In this document: in pieces, positions 1 through 10,235 of the stretch | Position numbering within the stretch: position 1 is the stretch's first letter | Layout of the letters: each line of letters starts with the position of its first letter | Origin: Leptoclinus maculatus | Taxonomy: Eukaryota > Chordata > Actinopteri > Perciformes > Stichaeidae | Direction of reading: 5' to 3' | Length of the DNA stretch: 64,000 nucleotides | NCBI GenBank assembly: GCA_032191485.1 | Contig: JAVDOI010000011.1 | Location: 755,963 to 819,962, forward strand | Notes under the pieces: model-generated | The model's database searches: none | Told to the model about the DNA's origin: nothing | What the model saw: only the letters and a program-made list of their open reading frames with translations | Made by a program: the position numbers and the translations under genes

Positions 1-1746
1 TCATACTTGACCTTCTTCTGTTTGGACTGAACCACCAGGAAGTGGATGTACATCTCAGTCAGGGTCTTGGGCAGCTCTCCTCCCTCTCTGGTCTTCAACA
101 CCTTCTCCAGAACTCCAGCAGTGATCCAGCAGAAGACTGGGATGTGGCACATGATGTGGATGCTTCGTGAGGTCTTGATGTGGGAGATGATCTTGCTGGC
201 CTGCTCCTCATCACTGAATCTCTTCCTGAAGTACTCCTCCTTCTGTGGGTCAGTGAACCCTCTGACCTCTGTCACCCTGCCAACACACTCAGTAGGGATC
301 TGATTGGCTGCTGCAGGTCGTGTGGTTATCCAGAGGCGAGCAGAGGGAAGCAGTTTACCCCTGATGAGGTTTGTCAGCAGCACATCCACTGAGGTTGACT
401 CTGTAACATCAGTCAGGATCTCAGTGTTGTGGAAGTCCAGAGGAAGTCGAAACTCATCCAGACCGTCAAAGATGAACAGAACCAGGAACTCTTCAAACCT
501 GCAGATTCCTGCTTCTTTAGTTTCACTGAAGAAGTAATGAACAAGTTCCACCAAGCTGAACGTTTTCTTTTTCACCACATTCAGCTCTCTGAAAGTGAAT
601 GGAAAGATGAACTGTATGTCCTGGTTGGCTTTGTCTTCAGCCCAGTCCAGAGTGAACTTCTGTGTTACGACTGTTTTCCCAATGCCAGCCACTCCCTTTG
701 TCATCACTGTTCCGATTGGTTCCTCTCCTCCAGGTGAGGCTTTAAAGATGTCTTCTTGTCTGATGGTTGTTTCTGGTCTGTCTGGTTTGCTGGATGCTGT
801 TTCAATCTGTCTGACCTCATGTTCATCATTGACCTCTGCAGTCCCTCCCTCTGTGATGTAGAGCTCTGTGTAGATCTGATTCAGAAGGGTTTTGTTTCCT
901 GCTTTAGCGATTCCCTCAAACACTTTCTGGAACTTCTTCCTCAGGTTATATTTGAGTTTCCGCTGACACTCCAGAATATCTGGATGAATGAAACAAAGAT
1001 ACAAAGCAATGAGGGGTTGTTTCAGTGAATGTGAGTTATTTCTAACAAGTGTAGACATTTCTGTATTAATGAAATCTATTTATCTCGTTTGATAACTAAA
1101 GGCTCTGAATAGGTTCACGATTGTAAAATGACTTAGTATCATTTAACATCAACTGACATGTTGTGCTTCATGTGTGCATGACCTCTGTGGTCTCCAAATA
1201 ACCAGAAGGTTCATTACTTAATTACAGAGGGAATTAATGACGTCCAAGCAATATCTTACAGTCACACCAGTGTGCTACTTCTAAACATTAGAGGCAACAG
1301 AAACAGGATTGTCTGCCTTTGTTTCGTTGCTTTTTCTGAAATGTTCAAATGTATTTGCTCCGGTGGATGTGTGTTTGGTAGCTTCTTCTGAAAGCCAAGG
1401 TGCAACTCGCTTTTTACGTTTAAAGTCTTTGTGAGATGTAAGTTTGATCTTTTTGTTCATACCATGACTTACCTTTGGGTTCTGATTTGGTTTTTGATAA
1501 ACTCTTCTCTAGAACATTCTCACGCATCTTCACTAAAACTATTTGGGTCACTTTATTAATATTGTCTATGCCGTAGCTGTTGACCATCTGATCCACTGTG
1601 TCCATCTGGTCTGCATTCTCCAGTCGACTCTTTGGGATTGCTGGGAAGCCTTCTAGGACCTCCTGCTGCAATAACCACTTGAATTTTTTAAACTGCTCGG
1701 CTCCTAACTTCTCCAAAGTGTCCAAGAGCTCTTTAGATGTCTCCAT
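1..1746 (-). CDS. NLR immune receptor (PYD-FISNA-NACHT), 5' part, runs off left edge
   Basis: Cytosolic pattern-recognition receptor of the fish NLR (NLRP/NLRC3-like) expansion, expected to sense danger and recruit ASC through its pyrin domain. Two coding exons are visible. Exon A (1746-1473) starts METSKELLDTLEKLG and encodes a pyrin domain (residues ~1-90) with the hydrophobic/charged pattern of PYD helices; its donor is AAAG|GTAAGT. Exon B (979-1) follows a CATCCAG acceptor and encodes a FISNA segment (~93-180), then NACHT with Walker A GVAGIGKT (187-194) and Walker B LVLFIFDGLDE (257-267). Exon A ends with 1 spare base and exon B begins with 2, so the two join in frame (codon GAT, D92). 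Exon B is open to the window edge, giving about 417 residues. The rest of NACHT, the winged helix and the LRR or B30.2 parts lie outside. Start choice: it is the first ATG, 9 nt after a plausible acceptor. No frameshift or stop is seen. Family certain; orthologue not assignable. Confidence 0.95.
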
Positions 1747-2620
1747 CTGTCCTCTCTGTCAAGATACAAAAGATATTGTTTAATAATAATATAATTCTTA
1801 GATTTTAAAATCATGTGATGAAAGAATAATGATCACGCTGTACATATTTACTGACAATCAGCCACTTAAAGGAGAGTATGAAGGAGGTTGCTTGATTGCG
1901 TAATGCACATGTGAGGATTAATTACAGGACTGTGGATGTTTTCTGAGGTATAACAGGAGAATCATAAGATGGCTAACATGTTGTGACTTATCTACAGTCT
2001 ATTACATACATGTTACAGGGTATTATAGCATTTCCACTGTTACTACACCATCAGACACACAGGTCCTCTAGGACGGGTTTTGTCCTCTGGGACAGTTGAG
2101 ACATGAACTGAGCAAACAGGACTCCACTAGTGAAACCAAGTGTGTGTCAGGGTTGTTAAGATGGTTGTTGTGAACATTCCGAGTGTTAACAGTTGAAAAA
2201 AAACTCAGGTTGATCCAACCTGTCAGACCAGTTCAGACACTCAGATTACAAACTTCTGTTGAAACTACTTGAGAAACATGAACATTATATTTCTAAAGAT
2301 CATTGTTCTTTATCTCAGAGAGAAATTCTACTGCATATAACAAATATATCTTTAGAAACATCGTTCTATTCTCGAGTTAAACAGAGAAACAACACAAAGA
2401 GATCAAAGTGATCCTGATGATCAAACATGTACAGATTCCTCTGGTAGGATTCTCACCTGCTGAACTCACTTCAGGTCAGTTTACAGACACGTTCCACCTT
2501 CATGTGTGGAGGAAACACTGGAGAGAAGAAGCTGCTCATGTCCTCCTGTCAGTCCTGGTGTCTGTGTCCGTTTGATCTGAGGACGCCGTCACACCCTCAT
2601 CACTTCAGAGTCCAAGTCTA
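1747..2620 (-). other. NLR 5' leader: intron plus candidate non-coding first exon
   Basis: On the minus strand an acceptor (TTGACAG, exon from 1755) precedes the NLR start codon by nine bases. A good donor GCAG|GTGAGA lies at 2457/2456. This suggests a non-coding first exon from roughly 2600 to 2457 and an intron of ~0.7 kb. No TATA box was recognised and the transcription start is not determinable from sequence. The stretch is also part of the duplicated block described separately. Confidence 0.5.
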
Positions 2621-2809
2621 AGATAAAACCAGTGTGACGTCAAAACCTGTCCAACAGGAGGTAGATGTCAGCCTATCAGAGGTGTTTGTATTTCCTCATT
2701 CCTCTCCCTCACCTGTAGCTGATTCATGTTGTGTTGTTGAGTGTTGGAGACGGTTATTGTAATGTGTATTATGCTTTCTTAAATCAAGTTTTCACTGAGT
2801 CCTTCCTTT
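1993..2809. repeat. Segmental duplication, copy 1 (contains NLR first exon)
   Basis: This ~817-bp block recurs at 5012-5833 in direct orientation. The offset is 3019 bp, rising to 3024 bp after a 5-bp AATCA insertion near the right end of copy 2. Only a handful of substitutions are seen, for example CTCGAG/CTCCAG near 2372, so the duplication is recent or gene-converted. The block carries the donor site of the presumed non-coding NLR exon. Confidence 0.9.
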
Positions 2810-5011
2810 CCTTTATAACACGTCCTCACAGCGAGCCAATCAGACAAATCACAGGTGAGGTGATGTAGTTCTCCTATCTGTCCACTAGATGATGCTAACT
2901 AACCATCTAAAGAGATAAAGATCAGCTCAGTTCAGAAGGATTTAATGAAGCAGCAGCAACTTGGATCACATGCATGTCTCACTGATGAGACAATGTGACG
3001 TTTACATGTATTTATTTATAAAAGTGTTATTTTTAATGAAGATTTGGTGAAACATGTTCATCAATCACATTCTTCTATAATGATTTATAACCTAAATGTT
3101 GTAACATTTCTGAGCAGCAGCTTATAAAAGTTTACAGTCAAAACAATCAGTGTGAACCCGTCAAATAAGCAGAAGATCACATGACGATGAAGAAGTAGAA
3201 GAAACATGTGAACATCTCATGTTATCACCAACAGACCATCAAACTGAAGGACTCGGATCAAACTCAGTGCTCCTGTTTCAAATACAAAGTCCAGCTCACA
3301 TGAGACACTGGAGACACTCTGGATGTTGGATCTGATCCTGGAGCAGTGTCATTAAAGACATGACAATCGGGCCCTAGCCCTTTTTTTTTGGCTTCTGCTC
3401 GAAAATACTATACCCATACTCAAAGGGGCCTTACTCTCGAACTACAAGGTCTATTTGAATAATTTAAATTGATTAATAACACTCAAGGGGGTGAGCTTTG
3501 GTGAGAGGTGTAAATATTGTGTATATGTTACTGGTTAATAGCAAATGAAGATGGAACACAGCTCCATTTTGAAAATGTCAGGTTCGCCTGGTGAAAAAGC
3601 ACTATTATTGATAATACTATATTAAATGAGGCTCAGTAAAGCCTAAAAACCACCAGCATCATAGCAAAGCTTGGCAGTAGTCATACAAAACATATTTGGA
3701 GTTGATAGAGTGAAGTAGGCCAGAGCTAGAGAGATAAACGTACGAGAGGTCACGAAAGGTCGTCATTTGGGAAACAGCTTCTCTAGCTGTTCCATTGCAC
3801 TTTTATATACTAAATAGCTATATATTTAACTTCCTTTATCCTAATACATGCACAATCTATCACATACAGCAGTCTGGCATCATTTTTGAGAGCTAGAATC
3901 CTCGCTCAGGCCTCTCTGAGCCGGCGACCCACGGCTCCATGCGCTTTTGCCTGTGTGTATTGCAGCATAAGTCAGCCTGTGGTTGGTCAATCCCATACTA
4001 TGACACCTCTATACACGCCTTAGGATCTAGCCAATGCAGTGGAGGCAACGTGGTTTTGATTGACAGAATCGTTTTCCGTAAAAACAGATATGCGCGGCGC
4101 GTAACACTGCGTAAAACCGGATTCACAAAATGTGGCCTTGTTTGACCCCCCTTTCTCCAGGAAACAGTTGAATTAGACAGGAAACAGATAGCAGAAGTAG
4201 GATTTAGCGGTAAAAACGGATTATGGACGCTTTTTCTTCATGATTCATCTCAAAGTGAGTGACATTCATGAATTTTTCTGCGGGATGCATGGCGTGGTTT
4301 TGTGTGCTTGTTTGCTGGTATCTTTTGAACGGTTTGACGGAGAGTAAATCCGAAGTTATCGGTAGAATGCGTGTCGAATGCTAATGCGGTTTAATAGCAT
4401 CTTTGACCGTGGTAGCTTCTAGCTTCGTGGTCGGAGCATTTTTCGGAGTGTGTATCTCGCCGAGTTATGGCGGAAAAAACATGATATTTTGGTAGCTCTT
4501 CTTGTAGGTTATATTAGATCGTGTTTAAGCTCTTATACACGCTCTCTACATGCATATCAATGGATCAGCAGTATGCATCGTGTTCAGTCAATTGAAATGA
4601 TGTAGCTCAAAGTCACAGAGCACAAGTTCACCTCAGGGGGCTTTACCACCGCGCTGCAGCGCTCAAAGAGTTCAAGTGTTTGATGCAGTCAAAATGCTCA
4701 CATCTGATTATTTATTTTAATTATAACAAATACTGAAGAATTCAAGATGAGACATAAAACACTGAATTAAAAAGTATAGAAGCTTTTGCTAATTAAATTC
4801 AATAAATGGAATGAGACACAAACACACTTGATGAGTGATAGAATAAAGTGGTGACTGTGGTTTCAGAGGTAGTCCTAGGTTGTCCTGCTGCTCATCAGAA
4901 AATAAGTGACAGCAGCTGATGTAACATGGGAGAGTAACTCTGATAAAAACACTGTTAGGCCTGCACGGTCTGTAGATTATTGAAATGATCACTGGATCTT
5001 TAGAGTTTATT
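2810..5011. other. Inter-duplicate spacer, no gene recognised
   Basis: This is 2.2 kb between the two copies of the duplicated NLR leader. It contains a T-rich tract near 3380 and small ORFs (for example 3939-4145) that show no recognisable protein family. No RNA gene, tandem repeat or terminal inverted repeat was recognised. It may be part of an older unidentified insertion, but I cannot name it. Confidence 0.5.
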
Positions 5012-5833
5012 TACAGTCTATTACATACATGTTACAGGGTATTATAGCATTTCCACTGTTACTACACCATCAGACACACAGGTCCTCTAGGACGGGTTTT
5101 GTCCTCTGGGACAGTTGAGACATGAACTGAGCAAACAGGACTCCACTAGTGAAACCAAGTGTGTGTCAGGGTTGTTAAGATGGTTGTTGTGAACATTCCG
5201 AGTGTTAACAGTTGAAAAAAAACTCAGGTTGATCCAACCTGTCAGACCAGTTCAGACACTCAGATTACAAACTTCTGTTGAAACTACTTGAGAAACATGA
5301 ACATTATATTTCTAAAGATCATTGTTCTTTATCTCAGAGAGAAATTCTACTGCATATAACAAATATATCTTTAGAAACATCGTTCTATTCTCCAGTTAAA
5401 CAGAGAAACAACACAAAGAGATCAAAGTGATCCTGATGATCAAACATGTACAGATTCCTCTGGTAGGATTCTCACCTGCTGAACTCACTTCAGGTCAGTT
5501 TACAGACACGTTCCACCTTCATGTGTGGAGGAAACACTGGAGAGAAGAAGCTGCTCATGTCCTCCTGTCAGTCCTGGTGTCTGTGTCCATTTGATCTGAG
5601 GACACCGTCACACCCTCATCACTTCAGAGTCCAAGTCTCAAATAAAACCAGTGTGACGTCAAAACCTGTCCAACAGGAGGTAGATGTCAGCCTATCAGAG
5701 GTGTTTGTATTTCCTCATTCCTCTCCCTCACCTGTAGCTGATTCATGTTGTGTTGTTGAGTGTTGGAGACGGTTATTGTAATGTGTATTATGCTTTCTTA
5801 AATCAAATCAAGTTTTCACTGAGTCCTTCCTTT
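5012..5833. repeat. Segmental duplication, copy 2
   Basis: Near-identical direct repeat of 1993-2809. The minus-strand donor GCAG|GTGAG is preserved (exon end at 5476), so this copy could act as an alternative upstream promoter and first exon for the NLR at 1-1746. It could equally be the remnant of a neighbouring duplicated NLR. No second PYD or NACHT coding exon lies between the copies. Confidence 0.9.
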
Positions 5834-5838
5834 AGTCA

Positions 5839-6093
5839 CAGTCAGCAGTCGCTCCTAAGAGCAAAGGGCCACCAGATGACAACACACTCATGACAACATC
5901 ACAAACATTTGCCTCATTAATTTGCAGCGACACAAAGATGTTTCGAATTGTCAGATTTTAAAAAGGCACCATTTGTTTCGGACACAGCTGTACTCTAAAG
6001 TGCTCTGAAGAACTCTGCAGAGTGCTCCTTGGTAAACAGTGTGGTCACAAGTTGATCTGGTGGCCCTTTGCTCTTAGGAGCGACTGCTGACTG
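5839..6093. mobile_element. Foldback/MITE-like element with perfect 39-bp inverted ends
   Basis: The arm at 5839-5877 (begins CAGTCAGCAGTCGCTCCTAA) is the exact reverse complement of 6055-6093. The arms enclose 177 bp with no coding potential, 255 bp in total. The size and structure fit a non-autonomous DNA transposon or foldback element. I could not identify a clear target-site duplication. The left arm starts six bases after the end of duplicated copy 2. Confidence 0.7.
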
Positions 6094-7139
6094 AGTTGTA
6101 CATAATTTAAGTTTTACAAGACAACACAGTAGCTGATGGTGGTGTAGTGGGAGTGCTTCTGACTGCAGACTTTTTTTCCCCCACACATGAGTTTGAATCC
6201 CGTAAATATGATTTATTTATATTTATATATATTAGTCTGCTTCTTTTAACTGTGCTACAGAGTTCTTCTACGTGATACATGTTTGCACAAAACAGGCTCC
6301 AAAGACGTTCATGTGTTTTTTACCAACTTTATTATTTCAAAGGAAGAGCAACGAGCTCTCTTCCTGTTTCAACACAAACAACACGCGACGTTTCAAACTC
6401 CAGTGGACTCGTTTTCTCAAAAGACTCCAACGTGGAATCCGGTCTGTTTTGACCAAAGACTGTAAATGAGAAGGTTTGACATTGTAATGCAAAACTAAAC
6501 AATGCGGCATTCACGAGGACAGCTACGTGTTCTCTTCCTGTTTCAACAGCTGCCGTAACTACGACAACAGACGCATTGGGCTGAAAGTCTCCAGTTAACA
6601 TGGTCCCTTGTTAAACCGTAACACCGGCCGCCCTGGCTCCTAAATCAAGCGCTTCCAAATACATTACATTACATTTTTTTCAAAATAAAAGCCCTGTCAG
6701 CAGTGACGCCAAGTTTTCTCCAGAATTAGACCTGTAATAAATGTGTAAGCTTTACCAAACACACAATACATTGTTCCCTTTCCAACAAGGAGCTTAACCG
6801 GCAATGAAGTAACCCTAATTGTAAATGGATTTCTTACAAACACTTATTTTAATACACACCATCAATTATCTTACTCTTTTTATGATAAGTCAAGTTACTG
6901 CTCTCCGACGAGAGTTGTATCATTTTCCGGTTACGCCAGAAGAACTTCAAAATAAAGGACCCGAAACGTTAAAAAAGGCACTTACAAAATAAAAGCTGAC
7001 AGGAAGTGATCATTTTAGGTGAACTAGCAAATAAAAAATGTCCTAACAGAACATATTAAGAGTAATTTACACACATACTGTTTTCTTATGTAACTATAGT
7101 TGTAAGATACCAAAAAGTGACGCTGTTTTAAAGTTGTTA
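6094..7139. other. Intergenic, no gene recognised
   Basis: AT-rich intergenic DNA between the NLR-side duplication and the slc36a1 promoter. The ORFs here (for example 6272-6469 plus, 6332-6601 minus) are short, overlap one another on opposite strands and match nothing I recognise. Confidence 0.6.
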
Positions 7140-7170
7140 AACGTGACGCTACTATGTCCTCTCGGTCGTG

Positions 7171-7180
7171 GTCACGTGAC
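7171..7180. promoter_or_regulatory. CLEAR/E-box palindrome 1 (GTCACGTGAC)
   Basis: Exact 10-bp palindrome matching the CLEAR consensus around a CACGTG core. It is the upstream member of a pair spaced about 2.6 helical turns. Confidence 0.7.
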
Positions 7181-7197
7181 AAAACCGCGCTGGCTCG

Positions 7198-7207
7198 GTC
7201 ACGTGAC
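7198..7207. promoter_or_regulatory. CLEAR/E-box palindrome 2 (GTCACGTGAC)
   Basis: Second exact copy, separated by 17 bp from the first. Both are preceded by GGTC-type flanks (TCGTG and CTCG), so a small local duplication may have made the pair. Confidence 0.7.
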
Positions 7208-7993
7208 CAAGCTCTCGGAAGCACAGAGAGCCCAGCTGACTCTCCGGTTTATAGCATTCAATTAGTTCTCGACCACGACTATCATGAGTGCGAGTGGACA
7301 TTAAGAGGTCTAACGGCGACGTTAGCACGAGGTTGACCGTCAGCACGAGGTAGGTTGTTGTTGTTCGTTACGAGCTTTATGGGTTAGGCTTGTTTACGGA
7401 TACAGATATGGCATATTTACGCACAACGAAGAGCTAACGGTGGCTAACCTCGGTTAGCTGTTATATGATGAAGATGCTAAACAAACCGCTCTGTTTCCAT
7501 GCTAATAACGGCTTACGAGTACTGTTGTTGTTGACGTATCTAATTTAACGCTAGTAAATCCTATTGTCTGCCCACACCTTCATTGCTATTATTTGTCTGT
7601 GGGTGTGGGGGGGGTCATGAATGGACATTTAGAAACATTAAGGAACATATGAAGACGGTTTTTTAGTTTGACCGCACCTTGTTTGTTTATTATCAGTAAA
7701 CAGTAAACATCCAATATCGGTTATATTATTGTCGTTAAGACCTTTCAATGTAAACGTCACTGTTTGTACCTTTTTATAATGTATTGTTGGTTTTATGAGC
7801 TGAAATTACTTGATATCTTGTTTTCATTACAGAACACTAGAAAGCAAACTAAACCTTGTTCATTGGGGCACATTAGTGAGACATTTTATACAACAATCTT
7901 ATATTAAATAATGTGCAGGAAGTATTAAACAAGCTCACACAGGTAGAATAGATATCAGCACACTGAAATCTATGCAGAGAATACTTGTTTATG

Positions 7994-8224
7994 TTTTGCT
8001 CTAAAGGACCTTCAGGGTATACATGGTTCAGCTGGAATGGCAGGTTTAGAAACAAGCAAACACGTCCCAATCCCTGTATGCAGCACACCTGTGCACACCT
8101 TGGAGGTAGAGGCTCCGCCTCCTGTTAACTACTAAAGTTATGGGGATTTTGTTTGTTTGTTTGTTTACACCTGCCATTCCAGCTGAACCATGCATGCTCT
8201 GATTAAGGTCCTTTTAGACCAAAA
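7994..8224. mobile_element. MITE-like element with ~52-bp imperfect terminal inverted repeats
   Basis: The left arm (7994-8045) and right arm (8169-8224) are imperfect reverse complements. They share GGTTCAGCTGGAATGGCAGG and AAGGACCTT blocks. About 123 bp of non-coding sequence lies between them, including a TTTG short tandem repeat. This is consistent with a short non-autonomous DNA transposon inside slc36a1 intron 1. Confidence 0.6.
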
Positions 8225-8976
8225 GCTACAAATAAAGAGTTCTCAACCAGTCAATCCACAGAACAAATGAATCTACAAGTCTTTCAGGTATTGATTGATT
8301 GTAATCTACCGGTTTCTGACATCATCGCATGAATGATTCCCAGATTAATCGATAATGAAAATAATTGTTTATCCGAAGCCCTGATGAGCATTCATCGTAT
8401 ACAAAAATGATTAGAAATTGTATTTTCATGAGCAGATCACGAGCCGGCCTTCTCGTAAAAGCTTAGACAAGATTCCCAGATTAAGTGAATCTTTCATTTT
8501 CATTTCCTCCCTTTAGAAACTCATCTGAGGGCTCCAAAGAATGAAGATTAGTGAGGATGTTTATCGTAGCAGTGAGCTGTAAAGCCAGTGCAACATTAAA
8601 AATGCTCCACATCTTAATATCTTGATGCCAGAAATCTCTCCCCATCATATCTTCATCTCCGTGGTGCTTCAGTTTAGTCCTCTCATGTCGCGGCACATTG
8701 TGAAACCTGCAGCTCATGATGTGCTCTCAGTAATGTTGTGGTTACTGTGGAAGTCACAGACTCACTGAACCACAGAGGAGCTGCAGGACTTCATGTTCAC
8801 ACGCGAGAGGCTTTGTCTTTAAACTACGTCTGTGACATTCTACAACGTCCTTTAAAGTGTCCATGTTATAAGTTCTCTTTTAAATAAGATCCAGTTTCAT
8901 AAGTTCTGAACTAATTTGACATTAAACAGAAGTCCTCTGAGAAGATTTAAGGAAGTGGTCTCACTAGACGTGCAGG

Positions 8977-9923
8977 TCATGACGATGTTCTCGGTGGACC
9001 TCGGGTCATGTTCTCGGCGGACCTCGGGTCATGACGATGTTCTCGGCGGACCTCGGGTCATGACGATGTTCTCGGCGGACCTCGGGTCATGACGATGTTA
9101 TCGGCGGACCTCGGGTCATGTTCTCGGCGGACCTCGGGTCGTGACGATGTTCTCGGCGGACCTCGGGTCGTGACGATGTTCTCGGCGGACCTCGGGTCGT
9201 GACGATGTTCTCGGCGGACCTCGGGTCGTGACGATGTTCTCGGCGGACCTCGGGTCATGTTCTCGGCGGACCTCGGGTCGTGACGATGTTCTCGGCGGAC
9301 CTCGGGTCGTGACGATGTTCTCGGCGGACCTCGGGTCATGTTCTCGGCGGACCTCGGGTCATGACGATGTTCTCGGCGGACCTCGGGTCATGACGATGTT
9401 CTCGGCGGACCTCGGGTCATGTTCTCGGCGGACCTCGGGTCGCGACGATGTTCTCGGCGGACCTCGGGTCGCGACGATGTTCTCGGCGGACCTCGGGTCG
9501 CGACGATGTTCTCGGCGGACCTCGGGTCGCGACGATGTTCTCGGCGGACCTCGGGTCGCGACGATGTTCTCGGCGGACCTCGGGTCGCGACGATGTTCTC
9601 GGCGGACCTCGGGTCGCGACGATGTTCTCGGCGGACCTCGGGTCGCGACGATGTTCTCGGCGGACCTCGGGTCGCGACGATGTTCTCGGCGGACCTCGGG
9701 TCGCGACGATGTTCTCGGCGGACCTCGGGTCGCGACGATGTTCTCGGCGGACCTCGGGTCGCGACGATGTTCTCGGCGGACCTCGGGTCGCGACGATGTT
9801 CTCGGCGGACCTCGGGTCGCGACGATGTTCTCGGCGGACCTCGGGTCGCGACGATGTTCTCGGCGGACCTCGGGTCGCGACGATGTTCTCGGCGGACCTC
9901 GGGTCGCGACGATGTTCTCGGCT
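8977..9923. repeat. CpG-rich minisatellite, 29-bp unit with 23-bp variants
   Basis: About 34 head-to-tail units of a GC-rich 29-mer containing GATGTTCTCGGCGGACCTCG. Five units are 23 bp, lacking six bases (ACGATG). The sequence grades from TCATGACG units at the left through TCGTGACG to a long homogeneous run of TCGCGACG units (from ~9440), which contain NruI-type TCGCGA sites. Because 29 is not a multiple of 3 and no unit contains a plus-strand stop, all three forward frames stay open, producing spurious ORFs of up to 233 codons. It lies in slc36a1 intron 1. Confidence 0.95.
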
Positions 9924-10235
9924 GGTTGAGCTGTCGCTCCGTTGCGCTGCTCTTATGTAACGCGCTGGCTCAGTGCTCCGAGGTCAAGTGTTGTGATTAA
10001 CAGACTGTCCAACACGTCGCTCAGAGAGATGTTAAGCTGACAGAGAACAGAATCAATCATGAAACCATCATTGCTTGCAGCCTCACTTGTAAGAGTGAAG
10101 CATGTTATTTAACGAGCGCTGTGTCTCTCTGGTTTTGTCTCCTGCAGGTGTCGATGCTGGACTCTCTGATCTCCCGGCATTAGGATCTGTGAGGCTGGGA
10201 CAGACGACGCCCGGCCGTCCACCAAACCACCCGAC

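Larger units (their letters stand above)
7140..7349 (+). promoter_or_regulatory. slc36a1: slc36a1 promoter and candidate non-coding exon 1 with twin CLEAR/E-box motifs
   Basis: Locally GC-rich segment with two perfect copies of the palindrome GTCACGTGAC at 7171-7180 and 7198-7207, 27 bp apart start to start. This is the consensus CLEAR element bound by TFEB/TFE3/MITF-type bHLH-Zip factors. A candidate donor CACGAG|GTAGGT ends a non-coding exon at 7349, which would splice to the acceptor CTCCTGCAG just before 10149. The transcription start is inferred to lie shortly after the motifs; it is not proven by sequence. Confidence 0.6.

Noticed and set aside
3939..4145. 68-codon ORF between the NLR duplicates
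   Set aside because: Short, no recognisable family, no splice or promoter support.
8977..9923. Regular repeats resembling a CRISPR array
   Set aside because: Units are contiguous with no unique spacers, and the context is a eukaryotic intron.
9228..9929. 233-codon ORF and overlapping 193- and 170-codon ORFs in the minisatellite
   Set aside because: Pure tandem repeat whose 29-bp period rotates through all frames. The unit lacks plus-strand stops by chance, and there is no non-repeat domain.
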